Positions 1 to 9,044 are shown, numbered from the stretch's first letter. The stretch: 51,262 nt of DNA from an uncultured Mucilaginibacter sp. (GCF_903893715.1 NZ_CAITNG010000102.1:1-51262); one strand, 5' to 3'. Notes: generated by a model from the sequence alone, not told the origin. Made by a program: numbers and translations.

Positions 1-54
1 CACACCATCTTTCTGCCATGATCTATGAACCATGAACTATCAACCTCTTCCAAC

Positions 55-148
55 TGTTAAACTTTGTTAAAATTCTGTTAAAACCAAACACATTATGTTA
101 AAGTTAAACTATAAATTTAGTTTTAATGTAACACTTCGCCTATATTTA
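55..148 (+). promoter_or_regulatory. Phased TGTTAA repeats and putative -7 box upstream of the GLPGLI operon
   Basis: TGTTAA occurs at 55, 65, 76 and 96, spacings of 10, 11 and 20 bp, which places all copies on one face of the helix. A TATATTTA at 141-148 resembles the Bacteroidota -7 box TAnnTTTG and lies 54 bp before the start codon at 202. The repeats could be an activator site. The region is AT-rich, so chance is not excluded. Confidence 0.35.
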
Positions 149-201
149 CATCACAACGTTAAACTAAACTATTGTACTCATTATCAATAACCCATCACAA
201 C

Positions 202-1125
202 ATGAAAAAACAATTACTCACTTTATTTAGCTGCATGCTGGTCGCCCAAGCCGTTAGCGCCCAAAAACCCGACTCCGCCCAGGCCATGGTGCATTACAAA
301 TTTACCTGGCTGCGCGATACCACCCAACGCGACAAACCCTATACCGAAAACATGGTGTTGTTCGTCGGCCAAAATGCCAGTGTTTATAAAAGTTACGACA
401 AAAAACTTCAGGCCGACTTGATGAAGAAACAAATACAAGAGCAAATGGCATCGGGCGCGCATAACTTTAATGTGAGCTCACGTGGCGAAAGCACATCCAG
501 CGAGTATTTCCAATTCCCTAACGAGAACAAACTGATCCGGAAAGAATCGCTCATGACAGCCTATCTCATCGAAGAACCCTTCCCCATCATCAAGTGGAAA
601 ATCAAAGCCGATACCTCAACCATAGGTAACCTGCATTGCCAAAAAGCCATGGCACATTTTAAAGGGCGCGACTATACCGCCTGGTTTTGCTCAGAACTCC
701 CCTACCGCGCCGGGCCATGGAAATTGAGCGGTCTGCCTGGCTTGATTGTAGAAGCATACGATACCAAAAAAGAAGTGGTATTTAAATTCGACGGTATCGA
801 CCCTGTGATAAAAACGAACAAAGTTGCTTCAGCCGCCACAGCCGCCCCACAACCTGGCATGCGCATGATCGCGATAGGCGGCGATGACCCCAATGCCGAC
901 CCAAACCTGATAGCCCTGCCCGATAACGGCGTTAAAACTACAGAAAAGGAGTTCGACAACCTGAAAGAAGCTATGCGCAAAGACCCGAATGCCTTTATAC
1001 AATCGGCAATGGGGGGCTCAGGTATGGCCATGAAGCCAAACCCGAACATGAAGACGGATATCAGAATATCAAGCGGTCCAAAAACCGTCATCAATAACCC
1101 TATCGAACTCCCCGAAAAGAAATGA
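202..1125 (+). CDS. GLPGLI family protein
   Basis: Secreted protein of the Bacteroidota GLPGLI family, whose biochemical function is unknown. The start at 202 (MKKQLL) is preferred because it opens a typical Sec signal peptide ending near AVSAQ; an upstream in-frame start at 172 would place ten unsuitable residues before it. The diagnostic motif SGLPGLIVEAYD lies around residue 175, preceded by the usual WFCSELPYRAGPWKL context. The last third is low-complexity, rich in Pro, Asn and Gly. The stop overlaps the start of the next gene (ATGA at 1122-1125), so the two are translationally coupled. GLPGLI genes commonly sit beside outer-membrane barrel genes of the following type, as here. The pair probably acts together at the outer membrane; that role is inference. 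Confidence 0.9.
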   Translation: MKKQLLTLFSCMLVAQAVSAQKPDSAQAMVHYKFTWLRDTTQRDKPYTENMVLFVGQNASVYKSYDKKLQADLMKKQIQEQMASGAHNFNVSSRGESTSSEYFQFPNENKLIRKESLMTAYLIEEPFPIIKWKIKADTSTIGNLHCQKAMAHFKGRDYTAWFCSELPYRAGPWKLSGLPGLIVEAYDTKKEVVFKFDGIDPVIKTNKVASAATAAPQPGMRMIAIGGDDPNADPNLIALPDNGVKTTEKEFDNLKEAMRKDPNAFIQSAMGGSGMAMKPNPNMKTDIRISSGPKTVINNPIELPEKK

Positions 1126-3791
1126 GTGCGCATATCAGGTTTTTTGTATGCCTGCTGCTAACGGTAGTATCGGCAGGCGGTTTCGCGCAAACTATTAAAG
1201 GTACAGTTACCGATAGTTTAGGTAAACCGGTGTCGTTTGCCAACGTCAGTTTAAAAGGCGCCGGCAATGTAATTCTGTCGTTTACCACCACCAACACCAA
1301 GGGCGCCTACTCATTAGACGTACCTGATGATGCCCCGAAAACCAATCTATCCATCGAGGTCAGTTTTGTAGGGTACAAAAAACAAAGCAAAGCCTTAGCT
1401 GATATTTCGGCACCTGTAAACTTCAAACTATCGGCCACTAGCAAACAACTCGATGCCGTAACCATCAAAAACAGTCGCCCGCACCTCAAGGTGAGCGGCG
1501 ATACCACGAGCTATAAAGTGTCCGATTTTAGCAGCCCGCAAGACCGTGTTATCGGCGACGTGATCAAAAAACTGCCGGGTATCGATGTCGCTTCCGATGG
1601 TAAGATCAGTTATAACGGCAAGGCCATATCCAACGTTTACCTTGGCGGCGATAACCTGCTCGACGATAAATACAACATCGCCACCAACAGCATACCCAGC
1701 GGCTCGGTCGACCAGGTGCAGGTTTTAGAAAATAACCAACCCATCAAAGCCTTAAAAGATAAAGTGGTAAGCGACGACGTAGCCCTTAACCTCACTTTCA
1801 AACCCGAAGCCAAAATACACCTGGTTGGCCAGGAAACCGTTGGCGCGGGCCTGCCCGGCAAATACGAAGAAGACCTGAACGCCATGATGTTTAAGGACAA
1901 GTACAAGGCCATCAACTACCTGAAAGGCAATAATACAGGGTATGATCTGCAAAATGACATCATATCGCATAATTATTCCGATTACCTTACACGCCTGGAT
2001 AATGATAAACCAGCAACCGTATTATCCCTCGGCACCGCCGGCGACCCTGACCTGCCCCGCAGCCGTTACCTGTTCGACCAGTCGGGCATCATTAACCTCA
2101 ACAACCTGTACAACATTAAAAAGGATGTACAGGTAAAGGCTAACTTTTACTACCTGCACGATACCCAAAGTCAGGATTATACCAAAAGCAGCGAGATATT
2201 TTCGCCATTGGGCAACGTAAGCTACACCGAAACGCAACAAAACCGCCGTCATCCCGATATTTTACACGGGCAATTTACGCTCAACATCAACCGCGATAAA
2301 TATTATCTCAACAATGTTTTTTTGGTGGACTATGCTCACAATACCAATAACTCCGACCTCATCACCAACGGCACCTATGCAGGCCAGGTTTTAAAGGACG
2401 ACCCGCTCGATTTTTCGAACGAGTTCCACCTCATCAACACCACCAAAAGCAATAAAATATTCGAGTACTACTCCTATATCGACCGCATTAGCGAACCCGA
2501 AAACCTGACCATTACGCCCGGCCTTAGCCCTTCGGAATTTAACCACAACGCGCCCTACTCGGCCTTGGTGCAAACCACCAATATACCCACCTGGTTTACC
2601 AACAACTATTTTTCGTACAAAATACCAACAGACTATGTAACCGAAAGTTATAAAGTTGGTGCCAGTTTGCAATCGCAACAATTACAATCAATGCTGAGCG
2701 TGGTACAGCCGAATAATACGATGAACCCCGTGTCCGACAGTACCATCAACAACCTCAACTGGACCAAAACCAAGCTATACACCGAAGCCGCTTATGATGT
2801 ACCGGGCAAAAAATTAAAGCTCAACATCACCCTGCCACTGGTTTTGCAACAGCTCAACTATTCCGAAAATGCTTTTGCTTTGGATAAATCGCTTACGCGA
2901 GTATACTTTAACCCGCACTTTAACCTGAAGTACAATACCGGTATCGAAAACTATGTAACCGCCGCCTATAACCTCAACAATACCATTGGCAGCATTACCG
3001 ATATTTACCATGGCGATATTTTGACCAACTACCGCAGCCTGTACGCCAACAGTGCCGACCTTACCGAGCGCCAAACCCAATCGGCCAACATTGGTTTCAA
3101 CTACCGCAAGGCCATCACCTTGTTCTTTTTTGGGATAAACGGCGGCTATACACACTCGGTAGCCAACAACATCACTTCTGTACAAATTGATAGCGCCCTA
3201 ACCAAACGCATTGTATTGCCTTTCGAAAACGCCTTTAATGCTTGGCAGGCAAGCAGCAGCATCAGCAAATATAATTTTGCATTGCGCACTACCCTAAGCG
3301 CGGGCATCAGCTGGCAGGCAAGCCACTCCACGCAATTCCTCAACCAACAGTTCTTGGATTATAACACCATAACTACGACCTACAGCGCGGGCATCGAATC
3401 GAAAATAAGCGACAAGCTGAACCTGAGCTATAAGGCCTATTTTACCCAAACCACCAGCCAATTGCAAGGCTCAACAACCGAATCAAAAATTCAGCAATTG
3501 CAGCAAACCGGCGGAATTAACTATATGCCCATCAGCAACCTCAACTTCAGGCTCTCGGGCGATAACTATTATACCCATCAGGACGGCTCGCCTAACCTCA
3601 ACTATACCTTCGCGGATTTTGCCGCCAAATACAAGTTCAACAAGATCAAAACCGACATCGAACTGAGCGCCGTAAACCTTGCCGATACCAAAACCTACAG
3701 CGCCCTGTACCTATCGGCCAATACCTTTACCGCCAACACCTACACCATACCCGGCAGGTACTATTTGCTGAAGGTTTACTTCAATATTTAG
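1122..3791 (+). CDS. Outer-membrane beta-barrel protein with N-terminal carboxypeptidase-regulatory-like domain
   Basis: 889-residue outer-membrane protein. A signal peptide (about residues 1-22, ending GGFAQ) is followed by a carboxypeptidase-regulatory-like beta-sandwich (about 23-105; GTVTDSLGKPVSFANVSLKG), a plug-like region (about 110-220; KKLPGIDVASDGKISYNG) and a long region of alternating beta-strands ending in an aromatic residue followed by NI, typical of Bacteroidota barrels. It resembles TonB-dependent receptors without SusD partnership; no SusD gene is adjacent. Coupled to the upstream GLPGLI gene by a 4-bp overlap. The substrate cannot be told from sequence. Confidence 0.88.
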   Translation: MSAHIRFFVCLLLTVVSAGGFAQTIKGTVTDSLGKPVSFANVSLKGAGNVILSFTTTNTKGAYSLDVPDDAPKTNLSIEVSFVGYKKQSKALADISAPVNFKLSATSKQLDAVTIKNSRPHLKVSGDTTSYKVSDFSSPQDRVIGDVIKKLPGIDVASDGKISYNGKAISNVYLGGDNLLDDKYNIATNSIPSGSVDQVQVLENNQPIKALKDKVVSDDVALNLTFKPEAKIHLVGQETVGAGLPGKYEEDLNAMMFKDKYKAINYLKGNNTGYDLQNDIISHNYSDYLTRLDNDKPATVLSLGTAGDPDLPRSRYLFDQSGIINLNNLYNIKKDVQVKANFYYLHDTQSQDYTKSSEIFSPLGNVSYTETQQNRRHPDILHGQFTLNINRDKYYLNNVFLVDYAHNTNNSDLITNGTYAGQVLKDDPLDFSNEFHLINTTKSNKIFEYYSYIDRISEPENLTITPGLSPSEFNHNAPYSALVQTTNIPTWFTNNYFSYKIPTDYVTESYKVGASLQSQQLQSMLSVVQPNNTMNPVSDSTINNLNWTKTKLYTEAAYDVPGKKLKLNITLPLVLQQLNYSENAFALDKSLTRVYFNPHFNLKYNTGIENYVTAAYNLNNTIGSITDIYHGDILTNYRSLYANSADLTERQTQSANIGFNYRKAITLFFFGINGGYTHSVANNITSVQIDSALTKRIVLPFENAFNAWQASSSISKYNFALRTTLSAGISWQASHSTQFLNQQFLDYNTITTTYSAGIESKISDKLNLSYKAYFTQTTSQLQGSTTESKIQQLQQTGGINYMPISNLNFRLSGDNYYTHQDGSPNLNYTFADFAAKYKFNKIKTDIELSAVNLADTKTYSALYLSANTFTANTYTIPGRYYLLKVYFNI

Positions 3792-3798
3792 CCCGGGT

Positions 3799-3830
3799 AG
3801 ATTTGACAACTTTTAAAATTTGTCAAATCT
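3799..3830. repeat. Palindromic hairpin repeat, copy 1
   Basis: Perfect 10-bp arms AGATTTGACA / TGTCAAATCT around a loop, just after the barrel gene stop. The same hairpin recurs at 27848-27880 with 15-bp arms, so it is a repeat family. It could also act as a bidirectional terminator between the convergent transcripts here, although the T-run is only three bases. Confidence 0.8.
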
Positions 3831-3840
3831 TTACTGGCAC

Positions 3841-4034
3841 ATGGGTATTTATGGGTATCCTAAAAAAATATTTCACACCTCTCTTATGGGTACAATTTTG
3901 CCATTTTCGCAATTAAATACCCATATTTCGCCAATCACATGGGTATTTATGGGTGTTTTGAAGCAAAAAACGAGGTCGTCATTGCCATTTTGATAATCCC
4001 GCACCCATAACCCACTCGCCGGGTTTATGGGTAT
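3841..4034. repeat. ATGGGTA-box intergenic repeat element, copy A
   Basis: This fills most of the 445-bp gene-free gap 3792-4236. It begins with ATGGGTATTTATGGGTAT, contains several further ATGGGTA or TACCCAT boxes, and aligns over its whole length with 28015-28218. Shared landmarks in order are the double box at the left end, A7-TATTT, AATTTT..CATTTTC, TTTCGCCA-like, a second double box followed by GTTT, ATTGCCA, CCCAT..CCCA, and a final TTTATGGGTAT. An isolated box also occurs at about 4094. The minus-strand reading frame here (3873-4247) appears to be generated by the repeat and is not called as a gene. Confidence 0.75.
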
Positions 4035-4236
4035 AACTTCAAAAAACTTTTCAGTACGCTTTGCGCTTAGCTCGATGCGCTCCGCTATAAATATGGGTAT
4101 CTGAATTTTATGTTTTATATCACCATTCACGCCAATGCGCTTCCCTGCAATATACGAAATTTTGACGGGATACGACGAATGAAAACCGGGATGTATTATA
4201 GCTATCTCGTCTTGACTCTGGCTTCTTGATTCTCCC

Positions 4237-4884
4237 CTACGGGGCAAACTTAAATATCTCCTTCTGTATCGCGTAAAGCACCAGGCCCGTGCGCGATTTG
4301 ATATTCAACTTCTCAAACAACGATTCCCGGTAATTGTCCACCGTGCGTGGGCTCACAAACATTTGTTCGGCAATTTCCTTATAGGTCAGTTCCGAACAGC
4401 AAAGCTTGATAAACTCCACTTCATTTTTTGTCAGTCCGGGTACACCCTCATCGTCCGTTATCGAGCGCAGCATTTTGCCCGAAACCAGGTCGTTGATGTA
4501 AACCCCTTTGGTGTGGATGGTTTTAATAGCCTCCAGCAAGTCTCTCGGGCGCGATTCCTTTAGCACATAGCCGCTGGCACCGCATTTTATCATCTGTATC
4601 ACCGCTTTGTCGTCCTCAAACATGCTCAGTGCCAAAACCTTTGTTTTTGGATAATTCGCCTTTATCCACTTGGTGCTTTCGTAACCGTCCATTACCGGCA
4701 TGTTGATGTCCATTAATATCACATCCGGCAAAGCATGTTTGGTCAGTGCCTGTTGCAATTGCACGCCGTTTTCGGCCTCAAAAACAATGTTCAGTTCGGC
4801 AAACTCGCCCATCAGCGCCGCAACGCCATTCCTAAACAGGGTGTGGTCGTCAACAATGGCAATATTGATTTTCTCTGTTTCCAT
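4237..4884 (-). CDS. NarL/LuxR-type two-component response regulator
   Basis: Receiver domain (about residues 1-125; AIVDDH acidic pocket, phospho-acceptor Asp in VILMDINMP, conserved Lys in VLKESRP) followed by a LuxR/GerE helix-turn-helix (about 145-210; LTYKEIAEQMFVSPRTVDNYR). The start at 4884 (METEKINIAIVDDH) is chosen because it begins just before the receiver strand and lies 4 bp after the kinase stop. Last gene of a minus-strand four-gene cluster with the histidine kinase, a polytopic membrane protein and an unknown soluble protein. The cognate kinase is almost certainly the neighbour at 4889-5677. Target genes are unknown; the divergent genes from 7017 are the obvious candidates. Confidence 0.93.
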   Translation of the reverse strand: METEKINIAIVDDHTLFRNGVAALMGEFAELNIVFEAENGVQLQQALTKHALPDVILMDINMPVMDGYESTKWIKANYPKTKVLALSMFEDDKAVIQMIKCGASGYVLKESRPRDLLEAIKTIHTKGVYINDLVSGKMLRSITDDEGVPGLTKNEVEFIKLCCSELTYKEIAEQMFVSPRTVDNYRESLFEKLNIKSRTGLVLYAIQKEIFKFAP

Positions 4885-4888
4885 GTTG

Positions 4889-5677
4889 TTACGGATAGGG
4901 GATAAAAATAAGGATAACCGTGCCTTCGCCGGGTTTCGAGGTGATGCCCACTTCACCGCCAACAATGGCCGCCCGTTTGTTGATGTTCAGCAGACCCATC
5001 CCCTTCTTGTCTGCCGACAGTTCCTCCGGGTCAAAACCAACGCCGTTATCTTCAATGTGCAACAAAATAGCTTTCTCCAGATAGTCTAATTTGATGTTGA
5101 TACGGGTGGCCCGGGCGTGTTTGATGATGTTGTTCAACACCTCCTGCACCATACGGAACAAGATCAAATCCTTGTTGGGGTTATTGGCGGCCGGCATTTC
5201 GCTCTCCTGCACATAACTGATCTCGTACTGGCCCGACCGCTCCAACCAACTCACCTGGTGCTGTATTGCTTCCGACAGCCCCAAAACAATCAACTGATCC
5301 CCCTGCAGCAACTTGCCCAGCAACCGCATCTCCTTGATCGACCGCATCGTCAAATCGATAGCCGCCTCTATCTTCTGCTGGCTTTTCAACCGGTTCTCAA
5401 TCTCTATCGAGTTCAGCGTCAGCGAAGTCAGGCTCAGCAACTGTCCGATATTATCATGCAGATCGGCACCAATGGTTTGCATGGTTTGCTCTTGTACTTC
5501 AAGCTGGGTTTGGAGGATGGTTTTTTCGTAAGTGGCTTTTAATACTTCTTTTTCTTTGAGAAGGCCCTTTTTACTTGTAGAGTAATACGCAGCAAACAAA
5601 ATTAGGATTACAGCCAGCGTAATCAAAATAATTATGACCGAGACGATTATCGCGATTTCCTGATCGACCTGTGACAT
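4889..5677 (-). CDS. Sensor histidine kinase, HisKA_3 (NarX/DegS) type
   Basis: 262 residues. One N-terminal transmembrane helix (about 8-32), a short coiled coil, a HisKA_3 dimerisation domain with the phospho-acceptor in IGADLHDNIGQLL (His near residue 75), and a HATPase_c domain (about 170-262) with N-box EVLNNIIKHA and G-boxes DNGVGFD and KGMGLLNI. There is almost no extracytoplasmic sensing domain, so the signal probably comes from a partner. The polytopic membrane protein encoded upstream, whose 3' end overlaps this gene by 31 bp, is the best candidate. Phosphotransfer to the downstream NarL-type regulator is expected. Confidence 0.92.
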   Translation of the reverse strand: MSQVDQEIAIIVSVIIILITLAVILILFAAYYSTSKKGLLKEKEVLKATYEKTILQTQLEVQEQTMQTIGADLHDNIGQLLSLTSLTLNSIEIENRLKSQQKIEAAIDLTMRSIKEMRLLGKLLQGDQLIVLGLSEAIQHQVSWLERSGQYEISYVQESEMPAANNPNKDLILFRMVQEVLNNIIKHARATRINIKLDYLEKAILLHIEDNGVGFDPEELSADKKGMGLLNINKRAAIVGGEVGITSKPGEGTVILIFIPYP

Positions 5678-6312
5678 AGAAAAAAAGCATAACTATAACC
5701 CGTATACAATACATCACTGAGCCCGGGCAATAGATTCTTATAAATGTAGCTGCCCCCTATCTTTAGGTTATGATCGACTATAATTTTTTGAAGCCCCAGC
5801 ACCATTAGTGTCCCGATACCGAATATTAGCGTCGCTGAACAAATCCAATAATATGGATGATGGTAAATCATCGAAGTATAGTCATCGTCTTTAAATAAAT
5901 CCATCAAAACAACCAACGATAGCAAAATAAATATCAGCTCAGTTAAGATTAATGAATAGGTATCAAAAGAAGCCTCACCTTGCAAAAAGAAAAAGTTTGC
6001 AAGTAGGAAAATACTGATAATAGCACCTACCCCATAGTAAACCATCTTTGTCCTGTTACTAAATCGAAGCATTCGTTCAAATGCATAATATATTATTGGA
6101 TATGAGACTACGATATAGCAATTATATATCAAATAATTTTTTTTCCACCCAAAATAATGCAGGTTCGAACCTATAAATTCTGTTATACAAACCACAAAAA
6201 GCAATGGTATAAATGCACTAAGCTTAAACTTCTTTAGCCCCTTGTTAAACAAAATTGCTAACAAGAGACTAAAGAGTTCAAAAAACAAATATTGTGGCCA
6301 AATTAAGCGCAT
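5647..6312 (-). CDS. Polytopic membrane protein, likely sensor partner of the histidine kinase
   Basis: 221 residues with about six to seven hydrophobic helices spaced evenly along the chain, short loops, and a basic C-terminus (CHRSIRKSR). No family recognised with confidence. Its 3' end overlaps the kinase gene by 31 bp, which implies tight co-translation. Because the kinase has only one membrane helix and no sensory domain, this protein plausibly supplies membrane sensing, as if a 7TM sensor kinase had been split in two. That role is inference. Base composition is more AT-rich than flanking housekeeping genes. Confidence 0.8.
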   Translation of the reverse strand: MRLIWPQYLFFELFSLLLAILFNKGLKKFKLSAFIPLLFVVCITEFIGSNLHYFGWKKNYLIYNCYIVVSYPIIYYAFERMLRFSNRTKMVYYGVGAIISIFLLANFFFLQGEASFDTYSLILTELIFILLSLVVLMDLFKDDDYTSMIYHHPYYWICSATLIFGIGTLMVLGLQKIIVDHNLKIGGSYIYKNLLPGLSDVLYTGYSYAFFLCHRSIRKSR

Positions 6313-6316
6313 ACCT

Positions 6317-6805
6317 TTATGGTTCTATACCGGCAAAGTTAAACGGGTCAACAGGGGCATCTGCGGTGGTATTGGCTAACGTAGTTGTCGCGCTATACTT
6401 CGCTTGTACCGAGAGAGTGCGAATACCTGTGCCAGCATCGTATTCTTCGTGATAAGGATACAAAAAGACTGTTACCCGACCTACTTTTTCCTGCGGCAAA
6501 GCGATTATTGGATCGTCCGCCATAGCTTGAGTATAAATGCCTAGGCAAACTTTGATGGTGGTTATATTTGAATTATCTTTTATTCCACTAGCCCAGGTAA
6601 TTAAGCTGTCAGAGCCAAAATCCGCACTAGCAGTATAAGCTGCCTTCATTGCAGCAAGTTGACCTGTACTAGGGCTTTCATACATGTTTGCATAAGCTGT
6701 AAGACAATCGTTGGCGAATTTGGTGGGTACCGGCTTATCATCGGGCCGAGTTTGAACCAAATTAAATAATTGTGCGAAAGACAAGAGTTGTTCTGTAGTT
6801 GTCAT
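6317..6805 (-). CDS. Unrecognised soluble protein, first gene of the two-component cluster
   Basis: 162 residues, no signal peptide or membrane helix. The first 60 residues look helical and contain a Thr/Ala-rich stretch; the second half looks beta-rich (KVGRVTVFLYPYHEEYDAG) and the C-terminus is Ala/Thr-rich, ending in NFAGIEP. No family recognised. Four base pairs separate it from the membrane protein gene, so it probably heads the operon that ends with the response regulator. It could be a ligand-binding or regulatory component, but nothing in the sequence proves this. Confidence 0.7.
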   Translation of the reverse strand: MTTTEQLLSFAQLFNLVQTRPDDKPVPTKFANDCLTAYANMYESPSTGQLAAMKAAYTASADFGSDSLITWASGIKDNSNITTIKVCLGIYTQAMADDPIIALPQEKVGRVTVFLYPYHEEYDAGTGIRTLSVQAKYSATTTLANTTADAPVDPFNFAGIEP

Positions 6806-7016
6806 AAAGTTTAGGGGTTTAAGGGTGAAAATAATAAATTAATTTATGTTTTTTTATTATTTCCAAATTTCCGCACTTAACACTCATAATTCCAGCGTAT
6901 TTACACCCATTTAATACCGTAAAAACACCCTATTAAAAAGGGTTATGTTACGGTAATCGGTCTGTCATTTCATATTGAGATTTGAGTTATTAATTAACCC
7001 CCTAAACTCAAAAACC

Positions 7017-7484
7017 ATGAAAAAGTTATTTATTACAATAACGCTATTGAGCCCTGTAGGATGTTTCGCCGAAACATCGGGCGCAGAAAACGTTATCGCC
7101 TTCGCGCCAATCGTATTCTACATACTCATTATGGCTTTAACCGTCATTAAATTGAGAAAAGACGGCACCAAGCTATCTGACCTGTTCGCAGAAAAAGAAA
7201 CTTCTGTTGCCTCCACTACACCAACACCTCAACAAGAACCCGTACCAACGCCACCTGCCAATACAACGCCCGGCCAAAGCGTAAGCAGGTTTATCGCGTT
7301 TGTAACAGGGTTGGTAGCCCTCGCAATCGGCGTTTCGCTATGCACATTTTACATGTATTGCTACTTTGTTAACCCCAACAAAACTGTCGACCTGTCGAAC
7401 TTGACCAACGTCATCTGGGGCTTGGGCATCGGTGTTATCCCTTATGGCTTCAACAAAACATCTTCCGCACTAAAGAGCAATTAA
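7017..7484 (+). CDS. Membrane protein of unknown function
   Basis: 155 residues from the start at 7017 (MKKLFITITLL), preferred over the in-frame start at 6975 because it begins a hydrophobic leader. The N-terminal hydrophobic leader is followed by a helix at about 28-45 (IVFYILIMALTVIKLRK), a Pro/Thr-rich cytoplasmic-looking linker (about 65-90), and two further helices (about 98-120 and 130-145). No known family recognised. Divergently transcribed from the two-component cluster, with about 210 bp between; first of three plus-strand genes with small gaps. Confidence 0.7.
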   Translation: MKKLFITITLLSPVGCFAETSGAENVIAFAPIVFYILIMALTVIKLRKDGTKLSDLFAEKETSVASTTPTPQQEPVPTPPANTTPGQSVSRFIAFVTGLVALAIGVSLCTFYMYCYFVNPNKTVDLSNLTNVIWGLGIGVIPYGFNKTSSALKSN

Positions 7485-7550
7485 TAAAATTTAAATAAAA
7501 CCGGGAAAGCTGAAAACGGAATTAGAGTAGGCACAAAAAAACTTAATACC

Positions 7551-7832
7551 ATGAGCACAATAACAATTACAGGGAACTTTAACAACTCAAACAACAACAC
7601 ACTTTCATTGGATGTTTTTCAATTTGGCACGAACGGTTACAACTTTCATAAGAGATATCAAAGTTCATTTACAGAAGTGTTTGATGATCTACTTCCCGAC
7701 AATACCTATTATATAGAAATCACAGGATCAACAACTGGAACATTCGATATAAAAATTGACGGAGACATTCAAAACAGTATATCGAAAAGCTATTCAAGCT
7801 TTTTCATGGCAGATTTCACAATAAAATCCTAA
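7551..7832 (+). CDS. Small beta-rich hypothetical protein
   Basis: 93 residues, rich in Asn, Ser, Thr and aromatic residues, with alternating polar/hydrophobic pattern suggesting an all-beta fold (TITITGNF, YYIEITGSTTGTFDIKIDGD). No signal peptide. Not recognised. It lies 5 bp upstream of the next gene and is probably co-transcribed with it. The Asn/Thr repeats and short length resemble single-domain Ig-like or adhesin modules, but this is only a resemblance. Confidence 0.6.
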   Translation: MSTITITGNFNNSNNNTLSLDVFQFGTNGYNFHKRYQSSFTEVFDDLLPDNTYYIEITGSTTGTFDIKIDGDIQNSISKSYSSFFMADFTIKS

Positions 7833-7837
7833 TAATC

Positions 7838-8989
7838 ATGAAAAAGATATTTTTATTGTCTGCGCTGCTCATGTGTATCATTCATGAAGTGCGTGCACAA
7901 AACAGTCAAAAACAAATTGATTCACTGGAAGTTGAAAATAAAGCTATGGAAATTAGAAAGGTAAATAGCGTCAAAACAGGGCTCGCAAACGATTTACTAA
8001 CTAACTTTTATCAACTGACCATAAAAGATGTTTTTGGGAATAAAAAACAATTATCTTATTCGTCAACAATTTTTGGGTTGCTTAAATTAAACGCTCAAGA
8101 TACATCAAAATATACGAATGATGCTGACTATTTAAAATATCGCTGGGCCCGGAATATACAGTTAAGTGTTTCTGGGAAATTAGATAGTAATAATAATGTA
8201 GCGAGTTTTGGGGGAGGAATTAAATTTTACTTATTAAACAAAAGGGATATAACAAAAAGAGACAATGTATTTCAGCAGCATATGAGGGGTTTTGTTGACC
8301 AAATATCGAGAGATTTTCAAGATGCTATAGGAAAAATCAGCAAATCAGGTATTTCACAGAAAAAGTTCGATGTGATTATGGCGTCTAAAGAAAAGTATAA
8401 TTTAACATTAAGAATTATGGATTTAGATTCTCAGTTAATCGATACGCTTAAAAGCATACATAGTAAAATAGTATTTGGTAATGGATTAGCTGATTCCGCC
8501 AAAAATTATTTTAATCAACAAATTAAAGTAATAAAAAATAGGCCCCTTTGGAGTCTGGCTGGTACTTACTTACACTCTATACAAAACACAATTGACACAG
8601 CTACGATACAAAGCGACTTTTTAGTTGGTTTGCGTAGTAAAACAAATAACTTTTGGGAGTTTAACGCGTCAACCTATTTTCAAAGTTATAGAAGTAAACT
8701 GCCGCAAACATCACCTTCTCAAAAATTCCATTTCGAAACAGGATTTAATAGAATCCTTCATGAAAATACCGAAGAGGAATCAGATATGGAATTGAAGTTT
8801 TTTGGCAGTTATGATAAGAGTTTTAATACAACAACAATACCAACCGCTGTAAAAGCTAATTTAACATATCGCTATCTTGTTTCACGACTCGGAGGTTTTT
8901 GGATACCTGTTACACTAAGTTACGATCCAGATAAGGGGAAGTTGTTTGGCTTTATCGACTTAACATTCAATATCGATCCAAAAAATTAA
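7838..8989 (+). CDS. Secreted hypothetical protein, probably outer-membrane associated
   Basis: 383 residues with a clear signal peptide (MKKIFLLSALLMCIIHEVRAQ). The N-terminal third is followed by a helical section (about 145-235) and a C-terminal region of amphipathic strands (about 240-383; FWEFNASTYFQSY, VKANLTYRYLVSRLGG, LFGFIDLTFNI) that resembles the end of an outer-membrane barrel. No family recognised. Clearly more AT-rich than the flanking ettA. The transcript is closed by the terminator at 9013. Confidence 0.72.
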   Translation: MKKIFLLSALLMCIIHEVRAQNSQKQIDSLEVENKAMEIRKVNSVKTGLANDLLTNFYQLTIKDVFGNKKQLSYSSTIFGLLKLNAQDTSKYTNDADYLKYRWARNIQLSVSGKLDSNNNVASFGGGIKFYLLNKRDITKRDNVFQQHMRGFVDQISRDFQDAIGKISKSGISQKKFDVIMASKEKYNLTLRIMDLDSQLIDTLKSIHSKIVFGNGLADSAKNYFNQQIKVIKNRPLWSLAGTYLHSIQNTIDTATIQSDFLVGLRSKTNNFWEFNASTYFQSYRSKLPQTSPSQKFHFETGFNRILHENTEEESDMELKFFGSYDKSFNTTTIPTAVKANLTYRYLVSRLGGFWIPVTLSYDPDKGKLFGFIDLTFNIDPKN

Positions 8990-9012
8990 TAAGCAAGCAA
9001 ATCCCTCTTCCC

Positions 9013-9044
9013 AAAAGCCATCTGCCCCTCACAGATGGCTTTTT
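9013..9044 (+). terminator. Rho-independent terminator
   Basis: Perfect 12-bp stem AAAAGCCATCTG / CAGATGGCTTTT with a 7-nt loop and T-run, 24 bp after the stop of the secreted protein gene. Confidence 0.9.

Noticed and set aside
3873..4247. 124-codon minus-strand reading frame after the response regulator
   Set aside because: It runs through the ATGGGTA-box repeat and its sequence is built from translated repeat units (IPIF, TPINTH types); it overlaps the response regulator end and has no family character.
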